Shown here in pieces: positions 34,101 to 43,861 of a stretch of 64,000 nucleotides of DNA. Each line of letters opens with the position of its first letter. The stretch's first letter is position 1. Made by a program: the position numbers and the translations under genes. Source of the DNA: Paulownia fortunei (Eukaryota; Streptophyta; Magnoliopsida; Lamiales; Paulowniaceae); NCBI GenBank assembly GCA_019321725.1, contig CM033121.1, forward strand, positions 1,984,001 through 2,048,000, read 5' to 3'. The notes below the pieces were generated by a model. The model was given only the letters and a program-made list of their open reading frames with translations. It searched no databases and was not told where the DNA came from.

Positions 34101-37100
34101 GAATTTTCTATTGTTGGTCTGGTGGAAACATTAACTTTCATATTGTTGTGTTCTAGGTAGCACGTCGGGCAGATCCTGATGAAGATATCGCTACAATACA
34201 AGAGGTGAGAAGGAAAGTGGGTCAAAATATTGTACTCCGTGCAGATGCAAATAGGAAATGGACTTATGATGAAGCTGTTAAATTTGCTTGCTCCGTCAAA
34301 GATTGCGGCCTGCAATATATCGAGGTATGATACGAAGAATCTATGTTCTCATGAACTATCATTGCTTTCAACCAAGGTCCCCCATACACCAGATTTTGGC
34401 ATTTCCATCAGCCTTTGTCTAGATTTGGCCTTGTTTGCAGGAGCCAATAGATACTTCTCATTGAGTTTGGCAATCATATGATGTTAGGAACTCTTGCTTT
34501 TTTCAATTAGTTGTCTTTGGTAACAATTTGTCTTTTCCATTTTATGGGGTTTCAGGAGCCTGTTAATAACGGGGACGATATAGTGAAATTCTGTGAAGAA
34601 ACTGGCTTACCAGTGGCATTGGATGAAACCATCAACTGTATCAGGGAGAATCCTCTTCAGGTCCTTCAGAAATACAGCCACTCAGGAGTAGCTGCTGTTG
34701 TAAGTAGGAGCACTTTGTTATTAATACTTACAATTCAGTTTCAATCTGTTGAACATGTGAGAACCTTCTCATATAATATGTTGTCCTTATCAATGAAAAC
34801 TATTCCCCAACTGTCACAATTTTCTGAAGTGTGTAGTCCCATTTTACGGCATGCAAGACTGTAATTTGGATTCATCAATATGGAAGAACTGTATCAGGAA
34901 GAGTTCCTTGTTGCTCAATTTAGTTCACTGTTTAATCCATTTCCTCTCAGCAACCTACATTTGTTCCGTGCTATTGATGAGAATACACTGAGCACTTGCA
35001 TACCCACTGTTCCAATTCATAATTGTAGATAAATTGTGTAATAGTATTTCAATTCTACCTTCACAACGTTTCCTATCATTTTATTATGATGCATCAAGAA
35101 AATGTTTGCAACATAAAGTGGGATTTAATTTTTTAATAATGATGATCTCAGGTTATCAAACCAAGTGTCATTGGAGGTTTTGAAAATGCAGCATTGGTTG
35201 CAAGATGGGCTCAGCAGCATGAAAAGATGACTGTCGTTAGTGCTGCATTTGAAAGTGCACTTGGTTTGTCTGCCTATGTTCAATTTGCTCGTTACCTGGA
35301 CATGCGAAATGCTGAGATGCAAAGGTTGATGAACAAGGAACCAGCATCACTCATAGCACATGGTTTCGGAACTTACAAGTGGTTTAAGGAAGAAGTAACA
35401 GCTGAGACTCTAAATATCCATTACGATCCACGCCATGGCTCTGTAGAGGCAGATGCTGTTGATGCTGGTCAATTCCTCCAGAAATGTCGAATAAATCCTG
35501 ACGTGGTCGTTAGAACCTTTATTCAGGAACAAGTGAGGGAATACCAATTAGCAGTTGATACAGAGGGTGTCTCCTTTTCTATAAATGTGCTTGAGACTGG
35601 GGAAAGCATTGATGTAAGTAATATCTTAAACCATATTCAGTTACTACTGATATTTATTTCAGTAGAGATTATCCATCCATCTGATCTACTACCTGCCAGA
35701 CGAAGAACAAGATGCTCATGTATGTTAAAAACACAGCGATCTTGGTGGCCTGTTGTCAGCTCAGTTTCAATCAATAATTTTATGGTTTGTAGCTAGTGTT
35801 GCTAAGTTGAGTGTATAGGATATTATATCTTCTCTGATCGCAGTATTTGGTCTTATGTTAGAAACTACTTAACAGTGTGTGGCTTTCATTTGCAAAATAA
35901 ATTTTATAATGCTTCCTGCATTTAGTCCATGAATAACGACAACGAAAGATATCAAAAGCATGTGATTATGAGTCTTACAGAATAGATCCTGATTATAAAT
36001 GACATCTGAAATTTACAATTGGAAGTGATAAATTTGTTTTGCATAATTTCATAAAACTTGAAGTTTGAAGTACTGATTAACGTAATACTTATTTTGGTAC
36101 CAGTACTTTGACTTTGATCAGACTAAGCCAGCAACTAAGGTCCTTTTTGTTTCTTTTTCTCATCTTCCTATCAATGCAGGGTACTGTAGTTGTGTTTCTT
36201 CATGGATTTCTTGGAACTGGTGGAGATTGGATCCCCATCATGAAGGCTATCTCAAGCTCCACCAGATGCATTGCAGTTGACCTTCCTGGTCATGGTGGAT
36301 CAAAGTTGCAATATCAGGGTAGCAACGGTTCAGAGCGACCAGATTTATCAATTGATGTGGTGGTTGATATCTTATGCAAGGTGTTGAATAATCTTACTCC
36401 TCGAAAGGTTATACTTGTCGGGTACTCAATGGGAGCCAGGATCTCTTTATACACAGCCCTAAAATGCAGCGATAAGGTATACAAATATATGCACAAAATC
36501 TTATTCTGACGCATCTGATTTTTCAATTGCTCACAAGTGTCTAACAATGTGCTATCAAAGGTTGAAAGAGCTGTGATAATTTCTGGAAGCCCGGGTTTGA
36601 TAGATAATGATGCGAGGGCAATCCGAAAGGCTAAAGATGACTTCAGAGCTAGCACTCTCATCTCAAACGGCTTAGAATTTTTTACAGAGGCCTGGTATGC
36701 TGAAGAACTTTGGGCTAGGTAATCAATCGTTATAATTTTCTTTGTGTATTTGTGTTGTGCAGATTACTTTGATGAATTTCATAGCCAAATAAATGAACAG
36801 CTTCTTACAAGTTTTTCATCATGCAGCTTAAGAAGCCATCCACACTTCAAGCAGATAGTGACCAATCGTTTGCAGCATGACGACTTGCAAACTCTTAGCA
36901 AAGTTCTATCTGACTTAAGTATCGGAAGGCAGCCGTAAGTTTCCAAAATTTTGGGTCCTTTTGAAAAAGTATAAATTTCAAGGCAGTGTCAGTTGAGCAT
37001 ACCTTTTCAAAATGCTTTCATGGGCTTGAGTTTTGGCCTTATGATGTTGGTATAGGTATCTTTTTTCCTTAGCTTTAAGTGGTCAGTAGGGGATTGAAGT

Positions 37101-38083
37101 TCACTTATATGTCGTTTGCAGCAGGATCTACGCAATAAATGATGATATATTTATCATGTCTATTACACAGTTAAAAAAGATAAAAAGGGCTTATTTCACA
37201 TCGGACCTGAGCTGACTAATGAGATTTTTTACTGGCATTAATAAGAAATCCTTAATTCACATGTTGATCTTGTTTTGATTTTTCGTTCTCTTCCTGCTGT
37301 TTACTGCCATCATCTTATTATGTTCACAGGCAGTAGTATATTTGTTCTTAGAAGGCAGAAGGGATAATGTTGCTCATTTTTCTGTCCGTATGTGTGTTCC
37401 ATGTGCATAGCAAACATTATGACAACATTGTCCTCTGACCAGCTCTGAACCTTCTTGAAATCCTTTAAGTCCAATTGGTGAACTTTTCGCTAATCATTTC
37501 ACAATTTCCAAAATCCATCCATGCTCATGACTATCAGCTCACGATAGTTGCGTTTCTAATTTTCTTGGAGTATAATGACAACAATTCATCTTTTTTTTTA
37601 TTGTTCTTAGCAAAAATGACCACCTTTGCATGTTCTATATCTTGTTGATCTTACATGCTTAAGCTCTGACTCATGCTTAAACATTACAAAATATATCATC
37701 AATATGTCTACTAGTTATCTAAAAACTTAACATCTCCAGTTCTTAGGCAGACGTGTGTTTGAAAGCTCTCACTGAATTTCCTTATCTCAATTCTTACATA
37801 CACTAAGAGTTGATCTTTCTGTCCATTTCTTTCTCATAATAGATCATTGTGGGAAGATCTGAAGGACTGCAAAGTGCCACTCCAGCTTATAGTGGGAGAA
37901 AAGGATGACAAGTTCAAGGCAATTGCTCATGATGTGCACACAAAAATCAGCCATGAAAACGAAAGTACTGATTCACCGCCAGTTGTTGAAATTCCAGGTT
38001 CCGGACATGCTGTCCATCTTGAGAATCCCCTTGCTGTTATCAATGCTATAAGTCAGTTTATAAAGAGAGGAAAGACTACTTAA
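20668..38083 (+). CDS. PHYLLO: PHYLLO: MenF(truncated)-MenD-MenC-MenH fusion for phylloquinone synthesis
   Basis: Reconstructed as 28 GT-AG exons: 20668-20832, 20924-21115, 21733-21947, 23295-23412, 23559-23675, 24486-24569, 24916-24975, 25109-25180, 25526-25636, 25707-25901, 26287-26385, 26804-27367, 28565-28789, 29577-29876, 31671-31738, 32452-32610, 32761-32886, 32971-33102, 33194-33311, 33484-33639, 33786-34022, 34157-34324, 34556-34699, 35152-35613, 36180-36476, 36561-36718, 36827-36934, 37843-38083. All phases agree and no stop intervenes, giving 1,696 residues, close to the Arabidopsis protein. It converts isochorismate towards the naphthoquinone ring of vitamin K1, the photosystem I cofactor, in chloroplasts. 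The Ser/Thr- and basic-rich N-terminus is a likely transit peptide. The MenF part lacks the chorismate-binding half, as known for plant PHYLLO, where separate isochorismate synthases supply that step. Every catalytic motif of the other three modules is intact. Confidence 0.95.
25526..32886 (+). other. PHYLLO module 2: MenD (SEPHCHC synthase), exons 9-17
   Basis: Residues about 355-957. It is a thiamine-diphosphate enzyme that joins 2-oxoglutarate to isochorismate. [11 protein letters not shown] is followed by the ThDP-activating glutamate in [12 protein letters not shown] (about residue 409). The cofactor/Mg site is [12 protein letters not shown] (D846) with [12 protein letters not shown] (N874-N875). 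Both halves of the fold are full length. Confidence 0.92.
32971..35613 (+). other. PHYLLO module 3: MenC (o-succinylbenzoate synthase), exons 18-24
   Basis: Residues about 988-1,429, enolase superfamily. The catalytic lysine pair is in FTAIKIK (K1169, K1171). Metal ligands are D1201 in [10 protein letters not shown]1227 in QYIEEP and D1250 in ALDETI. The second-side lysine is K1278 in VIKPSVIGG. All are intact, so dehydration of SHCHC to succinylbenzoate should be possible. Confidence 0.92.
36180..38083 (+). other. PHYLLO module 4: MenH (SHCHC synthase, alpha/beta hydrolase), exons 25-28
   Basis: Residues about 1,430-1,696. It has the oxyanion loop [10 protein letters not shown], nucleophile elbow GYSMG (S1512), acid in GEKDDKF (about D1638) and the histidine in [11 protein letters not shown] (H1672). 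It eliminates pyruvate from SEPHCHC, acting between MenD and MenC. Confidence 0.92.
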
Positions 38084-38658
38084 TTTCTTTTACATGAATA
38101 CATTTAGATCGTTTCATTATCTTCAACCATAGACGAGTTAATTCCAATTGCAGAAATAATCTTGATCGTTCCTTCCCTGAAACGAGCAAGCGATCTCATT
38201 TGTAATAGAGATTGTTCTGTCGTATGAGCTTCAAGTTTAAATGTGCTCATTTTTCTTGGCAGGACTTATTTATTATTCAATCTGTGTTTCAAATTTCCCT
38301 TTTCTGTTGGACATCTTTGTCTGTTGAAGTTTATAAATGAAGACAGAGTTGATTATAAAGGAAGATATTGATTCTGTTTCCTACAATGCAAATTACTCAT
38401 CATGTGTTCTTGCTTAATGCATTTCTTCTTCCTGTCTAAATGCATTAAGGTCACAATTGGATCATGGGATTCAATTGTGGGATCATTCAGTCTTTACCTT
38501 TGCATTTTTGTTTACGTTTTCGAATTTTTATTTTATAGGGCTGTCACATAGGTTTTTTAAGCCGAGTTTAATTTGGTTCAAATTTAAATACAATAGGGGT
38601 TTGATGATCATACACCCATGCTTATGTTAAAAAAAAATAATATACATATTATATTACA

Positions 38659-38689
<31 letters not shown>

Positions 38690-39330
38690 TGGCCCGGTTC
38701 AAATTCAACTCACAGAACTTTGACCTTATTTCGAGTTAAACCATAAAAAGACTATAATAATACTTATCACCAGATATGTGGCCGTCACAAAACTAGAAAG
38801 GAAATAACCAGGATGCTGTGGCTAGACTTAGGAATGTGTATTTCACAAAAACAACTTCACTTTTTTCAAGTTTTGTCAATAATTCCATTCACACGCAACG
38901 CAAATTTGGCATTAGGTGGACTGCAACAGTGGAGAATAAAGAAAACAATCCAAGTACTATTATTAATGATATCCTACTTATGTATGAATATGTCAGCACA
39001 TGGGAATAATAATATTACTGTCAAAATCTTATGTGACAATGATATCATGTATTAAATGACTATTTTTTTTGTACAGATTTAATTATGTTTTTTACAAACT
39101 TAATAATAAAACCAATTGTATCTCGATTATCATCATTGACTATTATCGATAACTTATGTATATCTCTTGTTATTATTAAACTTATAAATATTTTAAACAT
39201 GACAAAATAAAAATTCTTATTACGTCGACTTATAATTAATGACAACTTTCATATTCACTAATTTTTTTTTCTTATAATTCTTATGAGTTTATATTGATGA
39301 AAATTATGGCTTCGACAATAATTAATACAT
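38084..39330. other. Spacer after PHYLLO
   Basis: The first part is PHYLLO 3' UTR. It includes a (TA)n run at about 38,659-38,682 followed by poly(T), and TTGGTTCAAATT / CCCGGTTCAAATTCAA repeats near 38,572 and 38,693. No coding sequence is recognised. Confidence 0.6.
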
Positions 39331-39475
39331 GCTGGGACGGAGCTAGGAACTATTTGGGCAAAATATAATAAATTTTTATATAAAAAATTATTAAATTTTA
39401 AAATTTTACCCTTCAAAAAAAATTAAATATATCTCTAAAAAATTCAATCTCATCCCATTTGTGGATTTTTTGGTT
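39330..39475 (+). repeat. Short dispersed repeat, left copy of an inverted pair
   Basis: It starts GGGACGGAGCTAGG and contains AAATTATTAAATTTTAAAA and ATATATCTCTAAAAAATTCAAT. The reverse complement of 40,935-41,100 has the same order (CGGAGATAGG, AAATTATTAAATTTTAAAAA, AATATCTCTCAAACTTTCAAT). The pair flanks the four-TM gene at 40,029. Confidence 0.6.
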
Positions 39476-39540
39476 CCCTGAAAATATGTACTAGAATCTT
39501 AAGTTGTATTGCATATGTTTTAGCACTCCATTAGGTGGGC

Positions 39541-39857
39541 ATCTCTTTACCTATTGGCTAAAGGATGCGAAAACTGCCCATATGGGCATGATACAATAGT
39601 ATAGAGGATCGTGAGTTCGAATTCTCGTGAGACTTTAGGATGTAAGATTTATTATGGAAAGTAAAGCTTTCTTTAATTATTCTGGAAGACAAAGTTTTCA
39701 TGTGGTGGTTGAATTTTGAATGTTCACAATGTGAATTCATCCTAGGACAAAATTAATTCTGCGAAACTGGAACATTTAAATTAATATAGTCAGCGAAACT
39801 TGGAAATGTCCCTCCAATTCATTTCCCCAGTGCCATCTTTACCTATTGACTAAAGGT
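39541..39857 (+). mobile_element. Possible tRNA-derived SINE-like relic
   Basis: GAGTTCGAATTCTC (about 39,609-39,622) fits a pol III B box, and an A-box-like stretch lies about 25 bp upstream. Similar sequence (CATC..TTTACCTATTGRCTAAAGG) occurs on both sides, at 39,541 and 39,833, and could be a long imperfect target duplication. No poly(A) tail is seen, so this is tentative. Confidence 0.3.
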
Positions 39858-39962
39858 GTCAAGAGTATGTCGCTGTCCAATTAATTTTAAAGGTATTTTA
39901 ACATTTCGTCTAAGTCGCTGTCCAATTCATTTTCCCAGTGGTTTCGTGGCATGTTGCTATTG

Positions 39963-39972
39963 CTATATATAC
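39963..39972 (+). promoter_or_regulatory. TATA box of the four-TM gene at 40,029
   Basis: GCTATATATACGC lies about 60 bp before the ATG, a normal plant core promoter spacing, and is followed by a CT-rich stretch. Confidence 0.65.
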
Positions 39973-40028
39973 GCTCTCTCTAAAATGCTTGCCACTTACC
40001 ATAACTTCAGTTCGAAATTACCGACTTA

Positions 40029-40589
40029 ATGGCTGACGAGAATGGTGGCACAGGTGATCGTGTGCTTTCTAGTTCTTCTATCCTGGAAAACCTCACTTTG
40101 CCGGTGCCTCCACCAATCTTCCCTCCTCGGCCAACCTCGTCGTCACCCAATGACAACCAAATCCTGGAACTTCAAGTTCAGGATACCCCACCGGTAATTT
40201 CAATTTCCACTCCAACACCCAATTTACATCCCATTATAGAAACCATGCGAGAGCAACAACTGGGAAAGCTAGTAATCAATCTTGCAGTCCCCGTTGCCAT
40301 AGCCCTGTTGCTCTCCGGCAATGGAAACTCCCAGAAATTACTGGTGGCTCATTTCATCCTAGTTGGCCTCATGACTGGTTGCATGGCTATCTGGAATGGG
40401 ATTCTATTTAGAAAAACATTTCCTCGCCTTGCAAATATTGTTGAACAATTTGGCATTAGCCTTGTCTTGCTTTCCCTTTATGGGCTTGTCGCCTCCTTTC
40501 TCCCCAAAGGCTTTTCCTGGCTTTGTTGGCTTTGTGGTGGTTTGTCTCTGCTACCTTTCATTATCTCGCTCTTATCATACGTGAAATAG
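40029..40589 (+). CDS. Plant four-TM membrane protein of unknown function
   Basis: Single-exon gene of 186 residues with a good TATA box upstream. The N-terminal 75 residues are hydrophilic and rich in Pro and Ser (LPVPPPIFPPRPTSSS). Four hydrophobic segments follow: about residues 82-97, 105-127, 133-158 and 162-184, with an RK turn between the second and third. The size and spacing of this membrane part resemble the C-terminus of the duplicated genes at 8,722 and 14,161, including a charged residue pair before the first segment and a basic turn in the middle. I infer a distant relationship, not proven. No signal peptide or catalytic motif is seen. AATAAA occurs about 240 bp after the stop. 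Confidence 0.8.
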   Translation: MADENGGTGDRVLSSSSILENLTLPVPPPIFPPRPTSSSPNDNQILELQVQDTPPVISISTPTPNLHPIIETMREQQLGKLVINLAVPVAIALLLSGNGNSQKLLVAHFILVGLMTGCMAIWNGILFRKTFPRLANIVEQFGISLVLLSLYGLVASFLPKGFSWLCWLCGGLSLLPFIISLLSYVK

Positions 40590-40914
40590 CCATTAATTCA
40601 AGCATCTGGACAAGCTGAAGAAGATGGTTAGTGCCAACTGAAACTGAACGAGGTTTTTACATTCACATGTACGTACTGTTTCATATTTACCTATTATATA
40701 TTGCTGTGAAAACTTATGACGAAGATTTGGGGCACCTTCCAGATCGAATAATGGATTTTGGTTGTTCAAAATCCCATGATCATAGTATTTCAGGTTTTTA
40801 TGTTACTTAACATGACTAGTTTCAAAATCAGAATAAATAATTAATGTATGATGCCGCCGGCGTTGGTCCTCACAATAAAAGCTATGGCTCGTGGTAAATG
40901 GTAATGGCAGATTC

Positions 40915-41110
40915 TCTCCTTTCAACCACAACATGGCGGCGAGGGAGGAGTCAAAAATGGATATTGAAAGTTTGAGAGATATTTTTGATTATTTAGGAGA
41001 AGAAATTTTTAAAATTTAATAATTTTATGTATAAAATCAATATTAATTTTAAAAAATATTCAAGTTGAGGGGCGGGCGCTGCTGCCCGCCCCTATCTCCG
41101 CCACTGGCGG
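40915..41110 (-). repeat. Short dispersed repeat, right copy of an inverted pair
   Basis: It is the reverse-complement relative of 39,330-39,475, with the GC-rich hairpin (41,069-41,092) just inside its CGGAG end. Together with the left copy it makes an inverted repeat around the single-exon gene. Confidence 0.6.
41069..41092. repeat. GC-rich hairpin, 9-bp perfect stem
   Basis: GGGGCGGGC and GCCCGCCCC are separated by six bases. It stands out in AT-rich surroundings and sits in the right copy of the inverted dispersed repeat. Confidence 0.85.
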
Positions 41111-43861
41111 CCGGGCAATCATTATCACTTGTATATGCCTCTTTCGCATCATCACCACCGTGATTGTCTGTATTTTCGTTCTTCTTCTTGTTGGAGTAAA
41201 CGGAGCCGATGCGGTGGAAACCGGCCGGGAGTGTAGTGTTTCACCGTCTTTCTCTTAGTTTTCTGTCCTTCTATTGATTGGTTAAGGCCATTCTTCTTTT
41301 TTTCCTTCTTCTTTCTTCTTTCTTCTTTCTTCTTCTCTTTTTTTCCTTTTATAAAACTATTATTTTCAATTAGAAAGAATTACTCAGACATGCATTATCA
41401 GTATCACTGCCCCTTCCCAATTTCTTGGATCGACTCTAAATAAACCAGGAAAACAGTTTATTAATGTGCTTTCAAGTTTCAGTCGACATTTTCTTACTTT
41501 GACAGTAATTATACGACAAACCAAATTCGGAAGATAACAGCAACGCCTGCTCACACCCTAACCCTTCTTAGCAGAGACCTTTTATTGTCTTATGGGGTTC
41601 TTTCTATTATTAGTATTATTTTAAAAAAAAATATTAGTTGGAAAATCTTATTGAATATGAAATTTAAAAACATAAAGTATTCGAAAAGTTATGATAGGAA
41701 AAAGATAGAGTAATGTGGTCTGTACTTTTAGAAAAAGAAATATGGTCATTAAATTATTTTGTATAGTTTCTATCTCAAGGTAAATTAATAATTTTTTTTT
41801 ATTTTATAATTGTAAAAAGTTGTCCGTGGTAATAAGCCAAATTGACTAAATATATAAATAAAATATGGTAAGACTACACACGTCTAAAAAAAAAAATAAC
41901 TCTTGATGTTGCACATAAAACAACATATAAAAACTATACTATGTAAAATTTATACGCCAATTGCTTGATAGCTACATCAATGTTATATTCAAAGATACTG
42001 TATACTTAAAAGAAAAGAAAAGAAAAAAGAAAAAATGTGAGAAAATGTACAAAGTCTAAGCAAATAGAGGAAGAGAGAACTTAAAGTTCAAAATCCAAAT
42101 CCACCTTTTGGATATCTAGTTTTATATAACTTTAATCAGAAAATTCAGTAAAATTTTGAAAAGTATCCCATGCACGTTTGCCGTGTGGGACACAATGACT
42201 TAATGTTCTTTGAATTTTCACATACCTCAGGTATCCCAAACTTAGAAGACATACGTTGCTTTCATGTCCAATAATGTATGAAGCATTTTTTATTTTTTTT
42301 TTGGTGACATCTTATGTTTTATTCTAGCGAAAAAAAATATATACAAATTAGATTCAAACTCAGAATGTTCCATAAATATTTTTCATTCAATGCTTGAATA
42401 ATATGTTCGATACACTTCTTTTGCACTCACTCTCATCCAATATTAACAAATGATACTCTCGTTATTCACAATTTAATGACCATGTTTCTTTCTTTAAATA
42501 TTTAAACATGATGCCTTATTTCATAAATAGAATTTTTATTTATTTCAAAGAGATTCAAATTTTTATTAATATACAAATATTTATGTGTACACGTATTGAT
42601 AAAAACTCGAAAGCTAACGTTTTGCATAGTTCTGTCCACACAAATTCAAGTAAAAAAGAGTATAGTTACAATGCATTTAAATTTTAGTGGGAATAGGATA
42701 AAATGAATAAAATATCTAAAATAAAAAAGTACAAAATTATATCATTTCTAGTTTTAAAAAAAATATTTTCCTTAATATTTTTCTCATTAGAATCTAAAAT
42801 TTAAGCATAACATAAATATAAAAGTTTTTGTTGCACAAGGAGAAACAACCTAGTACAAAATCTCTTTTGTTTTTGGGCGGGCGGTCTGCATGTGAACAAA
42901 CGTCACCATACTGGTTTTTGGCAGCAAAGTCAAGAATCCAACACTCCCGACCACTTCATTTTCCAAACTTGTCAATCAACAGTCAAAAGTCTGATTATTT
43001 TATTCTATAATTCAATCCAATTTTTTTTTCATATTCCCAATTAATTAAGCTATGAATTACCATCAAATTATTTTACAATGTTTCCCAAAATGAAGTAACG
43101 AAGAAAACCAAAATGTGGTGAAAATACTTGCTTTGAGAAAAATGGTCAGATGTAGGTAGCTCACATCCAACCAATGTCAATCCTCAAAGTCACAAAAGTA
43201 TGTTTAAATTTCAAATATCACAAAATGTACACACCATAAATACATATTTTTTATTAGTAACATTATGTTTTTTATATTTATAAAACTATAATAATAATAA
43301 ATTACTTTAAATACCAAAAAAAAAATCTAATGCGTACAACTAATCTGACCTACCAAAATTTCAATTTATGGACAAGTATTAATTTTTAACGAATCTAATC
43401 CAACAAAATACATTCAGTGAAATATATTGAGTGTAACATCCACTATTTATTTATGCACAAAAACACAAATATATGAATCAAAAATACAAATATATGGATG
43501 TGTGTAAATGGTGGGTGAATTTCTACACTTCACCTAATATAGCATTCACCTAATATAGCATGCATTTAATCATTACTTTACGTTTTTTTGTAATTTTAAA
43601 CATATAAATGAGAACTCCAAATGAAGAATATAGCTAACATTTGTCAGAAGTTTGTCCACACTTTTTCAAGTAAGAAAGACATGCTAGTACAGGCAAATTT
43701 GGAACTATCTTTCCAAATAAAAAAATAAAAGGAAGAATCTTGTCATGTTCTTGGTTAAAATTAATAATTTTGTGCCTCATGGCAATATTGGAAACCAAAA
43801 ATATGAGGCATGATGTCAAACTAAGCTAATTTAGCCATTTCAAGAAAGCTATTCCTAGGTA
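41111..43861. other. AT-rich intergenic spacer, no gene seen
   Basis: CT-rich runs (41,295-41,350) and purine-rich runs near 42,009-42,035 are present. Open frames at 42,828-43,010 and 43,634-43,819 are short and carry no motif. The end nearest 43,862 should include the 3' UTR of the minus-strand ubiquitin protease. Confidence 0.6.

Noticed and set aside
20668..38083. Reading PHYLLO as several adjacent genes (isochorismate synthase, MenD, MenC, MenH)
   Set aside because: All 28 exons join in phase without a stop or a new start, and the fusion order matches the known plant PHYLLO.
39600..39640. A functional tRNA gene around the GTTCGAATTC box
   Set aside because: No cloverleaf can be drawn: acceptor and anticodon stems are missing. 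At best it is a SINE head.
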